A stretch of 7,638 nt of DNA from SAR202 cluster bacterium (GTDB taxonomy: Bacteria > Chloroflexota > Dehalococcoidia > UBA3495), in NCBI GenBank assembly GCA_009392075.1, contig VFHG01000240.1:1-7638 (forward strand), written 5' to 3'. Shown piece after piece: positions 1 through 5,788 of this stretch. The notes below the pieces were generated by a model that made no database searches, had not been told where the DNA came from, and was given only the letters and a program-made list of their open reading frames with translations. Numbering within the stretch: the first letter of the stretch is position 1; each line of letters starts with the position of its first letter. The position numbers and the translations under genes are program-made.

Positions 1-812
1 ACCTCTAAAACGGCGCTCACGCTTAGTCCAAGAGACTCGAATACTGGAGCTAGCCACTCGGCATCTCTACCGGCCAAATAATCGTTGGCAGTGATCACGT
101 GCACTGTTCTTCCCTGAATCGCGTGAAGCACGGCGGGGAATGCCGCGGCAATGGTCTTGCCCTCACCGGCGTTCATCTCCACGATGTCCCCTCGGTACAT
201 CACGAGACCGGCCAAAATCTGCTCGTCGGTAACCTCAAAAACAAATTCGTTTTCCTTGTCATGAATCCTGAGGGTCTGGTAGAAGCAGGCCGGAAGATGG
301 ATCTCCGCCCCGTATTCGACCTGGCTCCGTTGATTCACATAGAGGACCGCCCCGGCCAAAGTCTGCTCCCAGGATTCCAATCCTTGGCGGACCAAAATCG
401 GAGCAATGGAATTGTTGAAGCTCTCCCAGCAATGGCTTTTGATGGGCGCCGAATCGCTCACAGCGTTGTGATAATCAATGCTTTGGGAAACGCTGAGCGC
501 CAGTTCGTGGATGGCTTGGAGTTTTTGATCCTTGATCGTCGAGTCGAAAAATCGCCATGCTCCCTCACGCCTACTGATGGCCTCATTGACGATGGCGAAC
601 ACTTCAGGCAAAGCATCCTCACCCGAATCCCCGCCGGTTTTCCGTGCAAGAAAAGTCATCGTTTCCCGCAATTGAGCGTCGGAAAAACAGGTAAAGTCGC
701 GGCGCCGAATCTGATTCAGACGGGTTCTTTCCAATCGGTTAGAAGACCCGTCTGTACCGCTAACGGAACGCGAAAAGCCCTCAAGCCAATCTACGACTTG
801 GAACTTAGCCAT
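1..812 (-). CDS. SecA-like translocase ATPase, N-terminal 270 residues (3' end cut by window edge)
   Basis: Seen: the frame is open from ATG 812 to the left edge, 270 codons without a stop. Residues 44-80 match the SecA N-terminal helical region (FSDAQLRETMTFLARK, then LPEVFAIVNEAISRR). Residues 196-270 match the start of the SecA DEAD motor: DEQILAGLVMYRGDIVEM, Walker A AGEGKT at 215-220, and TANDYLAGRDAEWL at 241-254. In ordinary SecA these two blocks are almost contiguous. Here about 100 residues (about 91-190) separate them, and I recognise nothing in that stretch. Family knowledge: SecA is the ATP-driven motor that pushes preproteins through SecYEG. Inference: the insert suggests a specialised SecA paralogue, not the housekeeping copy. 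The gene starts 39 bp after the K+ channel stop and has no clear Shine-Dalgarno, so it is probably co-transcribed. The cross-linking, helical wing and C-terminal parts lie outside the window, so the exact subfamily cannot be fixed. Confidence 0.85.
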   Translation of the reverse strand, partial: MAKFQVVDWLEGFSRSVSGTDGSSNRLERTRLNQIRRRDFTCFSDAQLRETMTFLARKTGGDSGEDALPEVFAIVNEAISRREGAWRFFDSTIKDQKLQAIHELALSVSQSIDYHNAVSDSAPIKSHCWESFNNSIAPILVRQGLESWEQTLAGAVLYVNQRSQVEYGAEIHLPACFYQTLRIHDKENEFVFEVTDEQILAGLVMYRGDIVEMNAGEGKTIAAAFPAVLHAIQGRTVHVITANDYLAGRDAEWLAPVFESLGLSVSAVLE

Positions 813-851
813 TTTTTTCGCCGCATATCGTTCGGTTCAATTCCGACCTAC

Positions 852-1946
852 CTACGTCCCTCTGCTGACCTCGCCGGTCACCGAGGCCAGCGTGTCTTCA
901 ACTGATTTCCACTCCAGCCGAGAGGACGCTATATACACAAGCACGTCGTCTTTCAAAGGAAAAAGATCTGTGAACCTGAGATGCACGGTCCCGTCCCGTA
1001 CGACTCCCACCATGTTCACATCGCGGTCCAACATGTTTTTTGCGAGCTCCGGATACGAGACTTGGTGATCCGGTATGTCCTCTAGGCGAAGGCTCAGCAG
1101 GGTGCCCTCCAATTTGTTGCTAGTTATGACCTGGGTCAGCAGGCTTACGCCTGGATCTTGAGACTCCTGCACCAGAAGATTGTTGGCCATCTGTAGCGGG
1201 AAAACTAGGGAAGTATTATTCATACCCTCAAACAGCACCGCGTGTCTGGGATTTATACATTCCACCGTGGCCATGATATTAGGATTTGAACGGTGCAGCA
1301 CTGAGACCGCAGAGGCTACGATGCTGTCACTGTTTGGGTCGTCGTAACCGGTACTTAATATGATTGCTTTCTGGGCCTCAGCGACCGCCGCCCTGCTATA
1401 GGTCTCCGTCTCCAGGGGCGAACCGCGAAGGAAATGGACGTTGTGGCGTTGGAACGGCATCGATTCCAGCCGGTCCGTTACCAGGGTAATATCGTAATTT
1501 TCATGACCCGAGTCCGATGTGAATTCGTCGATGATGTTGCGTACTCGAGACTCATTGGGGTAGTTGATTATCAAGATGTGGTTTTTCAGATATAGCCTCC
1601 CCACGCCGGAACGCTCCCTATTTTGCAACTCGATCAGCCAGTTGATTATCATGCCCGCCGAAGCTGTGAACGCAGTTAGACCCAATATTGTGATAAAAAG
1701 GATCGTTCCGATCCTGGCTCCAATGGTTGTAGCAGAAAGGTCACCGTATCCGATGGTGGTAATCGATATCATACTGTACCAAAAGCTATCTCCAACGGAT
1801 AATTCCGGGCGTATCCCTCTTTCAAATAGATAGAATGTCATCGCATTCCCGACGATGCTGAGGAGAAGAGCGAACACCACTACGGCGCCGCCAAGTCTTT
1901 TCCTCCGCCGGGCGCGGTAAAAATTTTCTAAGATCAGTTCTATCAT
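852..1946 (-). CDS. Two-TM potassium channel with cytoplasmic RCK (TrkA-N/TrkA-C) domain
   Basis: This 364-residue protein is an inner-membrane K+ channel of the MthK/Kch type. Visible in order: a basic N-terminus (RARRRKR, 11-17), TM1 about 19-40, a pore helix about 51-61, the selectivity filter TTIGYGD (63-69), TM2 about 77-104, an RCK N-lobe from HILIINYP (122-130), and a TrkA-C-like lobe about 275-341. TIGYGD is the K+-selective signature. The RCK N-lobe lacks the usual GxGxxG dinucleotide loop and has NYPNESRVRN instead. MthK is also divergent at this place, so control by an ion or another ligand is plausible, but this is inference. The start is ATG 1946; I see no strong Shine-Dalgarno. 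It lies 82 bp after the transglutaminase-like gene and 39 bp before the SecA-like gene on the same strand, which suggests one transcript. The channel identity is secure; the physiological role is not. Confidence 0.93.
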   Translation of the reverse strand: MIELILENFYRARRRKRLGGAVVVFALLLSIVGNAMTFYLFERGIRPELSVGDSFWYSMISITTIGYGDLSATTIGARIGTILFITILGLTAFTASAGMIINWLIELQNRERSGVGRLYLKNHILIINYPNESRVRNIIDEFTSDSGHENYDITLVTDRLESMPFQRHNVHFLRGSPLETETYSRAAVAEAQKAIILSTGYDDPNSDSIVASAVSVLHRSNPNIMATVECINPRHAVLFEGMNNTSLVFPLQMANNLLVQESQDPGVSLLTQVITSNKLEGTLLSLRLEDIPDHQVSYPELAKNMLDRDVNMVGVVRDGTVHLRFTDLFPLKDDVLVYIASSRLEWKSVEDTLASVTGEVSRGT

Positions 1947-2028
1947 GCTGCAATAAGCTCAGTGGTCTTTGCCAGTCAAATTGAATACCGTCTAGCTTTA
2001 ATAATCGGTGTCAGAATGATCCAGAGTG

Positions 2029-3426
2029 TCAACTCTTCAGATCTACTACCACGACGCCAGCTTTGTGATCTTGCCCTTCGCTCTCATTGTATCGGAACAG
2101 TAAGTGCTCCTCGCTCGCGATGATTTGCCGACTGGCGAAGGGATGCTCATTGGCAAACCGCTGCCCAATCTCAGAATTGAGATGCCATTCCTCTTCAATC
2201 GCGCAGTCCAGGCCAACTTTTCCGCAAGCAATCTTATATTGTCGTTCCAAGTCCAGGAACTCTTTCCGGTTTTTATAAACGAGCGGCATGACGAAAAATC
2301 TCTCCGAGATGTACAAGCCTAGTTCGTTTTCAAACACCTCTATCAAGTCGGCCTCGGGGATCCAACCCTCTAGCGCGTAGAGTAGGTTTTCTGGAATGTC
2401 TTGAGGCACCCGATGATAATAGAAAGACTCCGTGTTCAGTGACATCCTCACCGATACCGGAACTTTGTCTCGGCAATTTAACATCTTGTCTACATCGGGC
2501 CCGGCTAAGAATATGAAGGGTATGTTCCCATTCGTAGCGTCAACGACGATGTCGGAGCCGTCAAGGTGATACAGCAACGCCAGGTGCTCCCAATAGCGCA
2601 TGTACCGTTTTGAAAAATCGAATTCGAAGGTTGTGAGGAGTTCCCTCAATTTTTCTTCGGGGAGCGGTTTTTCGGCATTGGGACCGGCTAGAAGATACTC
2701 CGACTCGTACCCCAAGTTGTCTGTGAGGAATTTCAGCGCTTGGACTTTTTCCGAGCAGATGCCACCGCCCCCTGCGATGATATTTAGAACAGTTTCATCT
2801 CCTGTTTTGAAGATGAGTTTTTGGCCGGTGAACCGCGAATAGCTCTCAAAGTCGGCTTCCCAGATTCGTTCAGAGACGGACCGAAGCAGAGTAAGCCTGT
2901 CTTTCGCAGATTCTAGTTCAAGGATAGCGTCAGTGTCTGATACGCCGTGGTCGCGTTCGACTGATGACCTGATAAATTCCAGATAGGCGGGCTCATCCTT
3001 AACCCACCTCCTTTTTTTGAAACCTACTAAATTGCGGCTATAACCGACATTCCAACGGTCCAGCGTTAGGTCGATCACATCAACCTCAATCTCGCCGGCA
3101 CGCCCGAACCCCAATTCAGGAGGCATCCCAGTTGCTAAGGTTTGGTCGCCTTGTTTGACGTTCGTGCCGGGGAATAGGTCATGGAGCCGCCCATCGTCAT
3201 CGCTGACGTACGTCAAGTCTTGAATTGCGGACAAACTTCGGGCGGATTCAGGAGTGATACGCTGATTTTCGAGCAACTCATCAATCGGAGGGGATTTAAG
3301 GTAGCGCTCGAGTAATAGTTCCCATGGTAGGGATACGTCTTCAGGTTTCAGGCGAACAGCGCACGTTCGTGTCGTAACTGAGTCGGTGATTTGCAATATG
3401 CAATTGAGATTATCTTTGATCGTCAT
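2029..3426 (-). CDS. Transglutaminase/papain-fold domain protein, function unknown
   Basis: The protein has 465 residues with ATG 3426 as start. A TTG one codon upstream (3429) is possible but the ATG is preferred. The centre shows a likely Cys-His-Asp triad in the order of transglutaminase-like and arylamine N-acetyltransferase-like enzymes. Cys224 lies in GGGGICSEKVQALKFL, where a small-residue turn precedes the nucleophile helix. His281 lies in EHLALLYHLDGSD, and Asp296 in VVDATNGNIPF. The spacing and the VDxTNG ending fit transglutaminase-like cysteine peptidases. Flanking regions of about 200 and 165 residues match nothing I know. There is no signal peptide or clear TM helix, so it is probably cytoplasmic. 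Substrate and reaction (proteolysis, crosslinking, deamidation or acyl transfer) cannot be told from sequence. It is the first gene of the putative three-gene cluster with the K+ channel and SecA-like ATPase. Confidence 0.72.
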   Translation of the reverse strand: MTIKDNLNCILQITDSVTTRTCAVRLKPEDVSLPWELLLERYLKSPPIDELLENQRITPESARSLSAIQDLTYVSDDDGRLHDLFPGTNVKQGDQTLATGMPPELGFGRAGEIEVDVIDLTLDRWNVGYSRNLVGFKKRRWVKDEPAYLEFIRSSVERDHGVSDTDAILELESAKDRLTLLRSVSERIWEADFESYSRFTGQKLIFKTGDETVLNIIAGGGGICSEKVQALKFLTDNLGYESEYLLAGPNAEKPLPEEKLRELLTTFEFDFSKRYMRYWEHLALLYHLDGSDIVVDATNGNIPFIFLAGPDVDKMLNCRDKVPVSVRMSLNTESFYYHRVPQDIPENLLYALEGWIPEADLIEVFENELGLYISERFFVMPLVYKNRKEFLDLERQYKIACGKVGLDCAIEEEWHLNSEIGQRFANEHPFASRQIIASEEHLLFRYNESEGQDHKAGVVVVDLKS

Positions 3427-3449
3427 CAATCACCAACCTGACGCCGTTA

Positions 3450-3478
3450 ATTAAACCTACCGAGTACTGGAATTTGAA
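3450..3478 (-). promoter_or_regulatory. Sigma70-like promoter candidate for the transglutaminase/K+ channel/SecA-like cluster
   Basis: Read on the minus strand, TTCAAA (3478-3473) and TTTAAT (3455-3450) are separated by exactly 17 bp. They match the -35 consensus at 4 of 6 and the -10 consensus at 5 of 6. The implied transcription start near 3443 leaves a short leader of about 17 nt before ATG 3426, with only a weak Shine-Dalgarno (AGGT). This is a sequence match only, but it is the only good candidate directly upstream of the cluster. Confidence 0.4.
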
Positions 3479-3995
3479 TCGAAATCGAACAATTCTTGCT
3501 GGAAAAATCATTTAAGCCGGAGAGGGTTGATTACTGCGGGAAATTACGAGCCTGGTAATACGGAGTAATATTTTAGGGCATGACGCTGATTCACTAGCCA
3601 TGATACAGGCTGGACACGATCGCATGCCGGTTGTCCCGATTCTGTATTTAACTGGAATGGCAGGCTCCAGTCTACTATTTATTCTTCGATGACCCGGCAA
3701 CCGACAACCGCATCAACACCAACACGACCAACCCGTGTTTCAGGCCGAGTTCGACTCTAGTCCATCTCCCGATACCCTACTTTTGTTACCTTCCGGTATC
3801 AGTGTTTCCGGAATCGAATCATGGTTACGTAAGTTGGCCGAGGTAGCCTAGTGGACGGGGAGATGGGGGAGAGTCGAACGATACCGTACACCAAAATTCC
3901 AAAACATTTTTCCGATTGTCGTAATGCTAGATCGGCTTTAGTTTGTAACGTATAAAAAATAGGGCATCTCACTCAAATAGCGGGCCTTGGTATGA
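3479..3995. other. Intergenic stretch without a supportable gene
   Basis: Between the start of the transglutaminase-like gene and the end of arsM lie about 600 bp with no convincing coding region. Open stretches exist on both strands (minus 3700-3512; plus 3531-3692, 53 codons ending in TGA). They have no ribosome binding site and resemble no family I know. The main structure is the inverted repeat at 3749-3879. The right part, around 3886-3965, is AT-rich. I found no tRNA, rRNA or CRISPR here. The stretch may mark the boundary between two unrelated blocks. Confidence 0.5.
3749..3879. repeat. Imperfect inverted repeat, about 23-24 bp arms around an 84-bp centre
   Basis: The left arm (3749-3771) reads GTTCGACTCT, then AGT, then CCATCTCCCG. 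The reverse complement of the right arm (3856-3879) reads GTTCGACTCT, then CCC, then CCATCTCCCCG. The outer 10 bp match exactly. The inner blocks match except for one extra C in the right arm, and three bases between them differ. The centre also contains the palindrome TTCCGGAA (3807-3814). It could be the ends of a tiny non-autonomous element or a regulatory or recombination site. The GTTCGA core recalls a tRNA T-arm, but no cloverleaf can be drawn. There is no transposase in the window. Confidence 0.55.
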
Positions 3996-4043
3996 GATAG
4001 GTTCAGGTGCCTGCACCTTGGCAAACTGAAACCCTAGCCTATC
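3996..4043 (-). terminator. Hairpin at the 3' end of arsM, possible terminator
   Basis: GATAGG and TTCAG (3996-4006) pair with the split CTGAA (4026-4030) and CCTATC (4038-4043). Inside lies the near-perfect hairpin AGGTGCCTGCACCT (4005-4018). The structure overlaps the arsM stop codon. A T-rich run (CCCTATTTTTTATA on the minus strand) follows only about 35 nt further on, so this is not a textbook intrinsic terminator, but it is well placed to end or stabilise the arsM transcript. Confidence 0.35.
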
Positions 4044-4869
4044 ACCTGGTGGCCCTGAACTTGATGCTCAGGACTTTGCCAACCACGGCGGCCAGATCTT
4101 CCGGCAAAGGGGAGGGCGTAAAGTCGCTTCCCGGGCACTGCGCCATCCCTTGGAGTTCCTCAGGGCTGAGGACGTGGCGTGCGATGATCTCCATATCGCC
4201 GAACCCGGTTGCCTGTATTAGACCTAGATACGGTCCTTCCTCCATCGCTCCGCCCAGGCAACCAGCCCAGGTGCCCTGGAACCTCGTTCTAAGGTCTGGC
4301 TCCAACTGGCATGAGGTAACTATGTCGGAGATGGCGATCCGCCCACCCGGCCTGAGCACCCGGAACGCTTCGCGGTAGACGGCTTCCTTGTCGGGAACCA
4401 GGTTGATGACGCAGTTGGAGATGACGGCGTCCGCGCCACCGTTGGGTAAAGGCAGCGACTCGACGTTCCCCGGGGCAAGCTCCACGTTCTCCAGGCCGGA
4501 CTCTTCAACACACAGCCTGGCGCGCTCAAGCATCTCCGGCGCGAAGTCCACGCCCAGCACCCTGCCACCTGGGCCGACCCGCCGGCCAGCAAGGATGAGG
4601 TCTATTCCACCCCCGCAGCCCAGGTCGGCAACTGTTTCCCCCTCCTGGAGCCTTGCAAACGAGGTCGGGTTCCCGCAGCCCCTGGAGAGGGCGAGGGCAA
4701 GGGGCGGGATAGAGGCCAACTCCTCCTCGGAGTAAAGCCCGTGGTCAGGAGCGTAGCCCGAACCGGGCTGTGCCTGAAGGCATCAAGGTGTCGCCCCATG
4801 TGCCAGCACTGCCACAGCAAAGCGGCCGTACCGTTCGCTGACCAACTGCTTGACTAGGTCGCTTTTCAT
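4042..4869 (-). CDS. arsM: Arsenite S-adenosylmethyltransferase ArsM, candidate selenoprotein (UGA read as Sec29)
   Basis: ArsM methylates As(III) with S-adenosylmethionine in the cytoplasm, giving methylated or volatile arsenic. Visible in 275 residues: LVSERYGRFA (9-18); UGA at codon 29 (4783-4785) followed by Cys30; YSEEELASIP (44-53); GCGNP with Cys65; SAM motif DLGCGGG (82-88); SNCVINLVPDK with Cys153; VLRPGG (171-176); WAGCLGGA with Cys204. Cys153 and Cys204 match the arsenic-binding cysteines of human AS3MT (156 and 206). The ATG (4869) has an AGGAGG 11 nt upstream and is in frame with everything after the UGA. Recognisable ArsM sequence lies on both sides, and an N-terminal redox Cys is expected near this site. 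A SECIS-like hairpin follows. The alternative start TTG 4719 gives 225 residues but drops the conserved N-terminus and has no comparable ribosome binding site. A nonsense mutation remains possible. ArsM identity is near certain; Sec insertion is likely. Confidence 0.85.
4745..4777 (-). promoter_or_regulatory. Bacterial SECIS-like stem-loop immediately downstream of the in-frame UGA
   Basis: Numbering the RNA from the U of UGA (4785) as 1: the lower stem UCAGG (9-13) pairs with CCUGA (37-41). After an asymmetric internal loop, the upper stem AGCCCG (17-22) pairs with CGGGCU (26-31). This leaves the apical loop GUU (23-25), or GGUUC if the closing G-C pair opens. Bacterial SECIS elements lie just 3' of the UGA and need a G at the start of a small apical loop. 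As I recall the E. coli fdhF element, its loop GGU occupies 22-24, and the same GGU stands at 22-24 here. A competing small hairpin (GCC UUCA GGC, 5-14) exists. Pairing was done by eye, not folded. Confidence 0.65.
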
Positions 4870-4880
4870 GAGTCCCCGGC

Positions 4881-4886
4881 CCTCCT
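4881..4886 (-). promoter_or_regulatory. Shine-Dalgarno AGGAGG that fixes the arsM start at 4869
   Basis: A perfect AGGAGG on the minus strand lies 11 nt before ATG 4869. It supports translation beginning upstream of the UGA, not at TTG 4719. Confidence 0.7.
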
Positions 4887-4904
4887 GGTAACGTTTGTTC
4901 GCAT

Positions 4905-4934
4905 ATTGTAGTAGATAATTGTCTATATTTCCCA
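4905..4934 (-). promoter_or_regulatory. arsM promoter candidate with a palindromic operator in the spacer
   Basis: On the minus strand TACAAT (4910-4905) is a 5/6 match to the -10 box. The expected -35 position (about 4928-4934) has only GGGAAA or TGGGAA, which is weak. Between them lies TAGACAATTATCTA (4925-4912), a 14-bp dyad that is perfect but for one base pair. The dyad lies where a SmtB/ArsR-type repressor or a MerR-type activator could act. The implied transcript starts about 30 nt before ATG 4869. No regulator gene is in the window, so arsenic control is inference. Confidence 0.45.
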
Positions 4935-4980
4935 TTTTGGCTGACCCCAGCCGAACCGATTGGAGGCCCGCATTTTAAGC

Positions 4981-4999
4981 ACGCCCTGTGGGTGGGCGT
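4981..4999. other. GC-rich hairpin in the intergenic region upstream of arsM
   Basis: ACGCCC (4981-4986) and GGGCGT (4994-4999) form a perfect 6-bp stem with a 7-nt loop. A-T-rich sequence follows on both sides (CAATTTAA on plus, GCTTAAAATG on minus). It resembles a terminator without a proper U tract, and no gene ends near it. Nothing else is recognised between about 4935 and 5137. Confidence 0.3.
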
Positions 5000-5137
5000 C
5001 AATTTAAGATTCGGGGCATTATGGGCCCTGGGTCTAGGCCAACTTACGTATCCACGACTCGATTCCGAAAACACCGATGCCTGAAGGGAATAAAAATAGG
5101 GTATTAGGAGTTGGAGTAGGCACGAACTAGCGTTTCA

Positions 5138-5383
5138 TGTAGCGAGGTTGAATGTGGTGGAGAAATGGTTGAACGCAAACGAAACAAGGGAGGGCGGCGG
5201 TTCTGGGGATGTTCTAACTTCCCTCGGTGTACTGTGATTTCAAACACAAAACCCGTTGGGATCTGTGAACATTGCCAGAATTTCATGTCTGAGTCACGGA
5301 AGGACGGGGTTTTATGCGTTTCTTGCGCACGGGAAGTGGGAGGGAATCAATTCCGGACACAGGAAGAAGTTCTCGTGAGATGA
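5138..5383 (+). pseudogene. Topoisomerase-type C4 zinc-finger fragment (possible small CDS from ATG 5165)
   Basis: The ATG 5165 ORF (72 residues) contains RRFWGCSNFPRC, the second half of the topoisomerase I C-terminal zinc ribbon, then a further Cys cluster (CEHC, later CVSC). In the same frame upstream of the ATG, from TGT 5138, the sequence reads CSEVECGGEM. This supplies the first half of the finger, but as CX4C, not CX2C. No start codon precedes it, and TAG stands at 5117-5119. The finger is therefore split by any possible start, which suggests the decayed 3' end of a larger DNA-binding or nuclease gene. A GGAG just before ATG 5165 leaves a real short protein possible. Its TGA overlaps the ATG of the next ORF (ATGA). 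Confidence 0.5.
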
Positions 5384-5643
5384 CTCCAGTCTTCGTCGGA
5401 ATCTAGAAACAACTGGAACACCCGTACGAGACAGTTGCTCCGCTCCAGGAATGGGATATCGAAATAAGCCAGTTACCGCCGCCTTGCGAAATCCCTGATA
5501 TGGATGGTATCCCACAACACTTAGAAGTGGCAGTATCGAACTTCGCAACTGAATGCTTAGCAATTGACTTGGCTGAATACCAGCTTACTGTTATGAGGAA
5601 GCTAACGGAAGAAACATGGCTTCGGGGTTTTATTCGGAATTAG
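5380..5643 (+). pseudogene. ORF of 87 codons interrupted by an amber codon, unknown function
   Basis: ATG 5380 overlaps the preceding stop as ATGA, typical of translational coupling. The frame reads MTPVFVGI, then TAG (5404-5406), then 78 open codons to TAG 5641. The second part looks protein-like: KQLEHPYETVAPLQEWDIE near the start, acidic and hydrophobic patches in the middle, and RKLTEETWLRGFIRN at the end. I recognise no family. The overlap with the zinc-finger fragment and the internal stop suggest a decaying two-gene unit. A start at ATG 5500 would give a 47-residue protein but lacks supporting signals. Confidence 0.35.
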
Positions 5644-5737
5644 ACTGGAGGTATCCCAGAGTCTTTAATTGCGCGCCAAGTTCATCCTGTGTAGTCAAAT
5701 CACTGCTGGCTTATACGCGTTACTAACCAGACGGGGA

Positions 5738-5760
5738 ACAAGAATCATCCCCCTTCTTGT
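5738..5760 (-). terminator. Hairpin downstream of the NHL-repeat gene
   Basis: ACAAGAA (5738-5744) pairs perfectly with TTCTTGT (5754-5760) around a 9-nt loop, about 30 nt past the NHL gene stop. There is no U tract on the minus strand (CCCC follows), so intrinsic termination is uncertain. From 5644 to 5737 I see nothing else. Confidence 0.3.
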
Positions 5761-5763
5761 CTA

Positions 5764-5787
5764 GCTGACCGCTGAAAGCTGATAGCT
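5764..5787. repeat. Heptameric tandem repeat GCTGANN, about 3.5 copies
   Basis: GCTGACC, GCTGAAA, GCTGATA and a final GCT follow each other without gaps, ending one base before the NHL gene's stop codon. The core GCTGA is constant and the last two bases vary. It may be a slippage product or part of a dispersed intergenic repeat. Confidence 0.5.
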
Positions 5788-5788
5788 C

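Noticed and set aside
99..905. Long plus-strand open frame (268 codons)
   Set aside because: It is antisense to the SecA-like gene and the end of the K+ channel, whose minus-strand products match known families; the plus-strand translation matches nothing.
3531..3692. 53-codon plus-strand open stretch, including MPVVPILYLTGMAGSS, and the 62-codon minus ORF opposite
   Set aside because: There is no start codon near the beginning, no ribosome binding site and no recognisable family; it is too weak to call a gene.
3741..3890. tRNA remnant or attachment site suggested by GTTCGACTCT
   Set aside because: Only a T-arm-like core is present; no acceptor, D or anticodon arms pair, and no integrase is in the window.
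4042..4719. arsM as a 225-residue protein starting at TTG 4719
   Set aside because: This start has no comparable ribosome binding site, drops the conserved YSEEEL segment and N-terminal redox site, and ignores the in-frame ATG with AGGAGG upstream of the UGA.
4602..4820. Frameshift explanation for the broken arsM N-terminus
   Set aside because: The segments before and after the UGA are in the same frame (ATG 4869 and codon 4719 differ by 150 nt), so no frameshift is needed.
4745..5074. Minus-strand ORF of 109 codons upstream of arsM
   Set aside because: It overlaps the arsM start in another frame, has protein-unlike composition and lacks a ribosome binding site.
5312..5563. Minus-strand ORF of 83 codons opposite the zinc-finger fragment
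   Set aside because: It is antisense to better-supported plus-strand reading frames and shows no motif.
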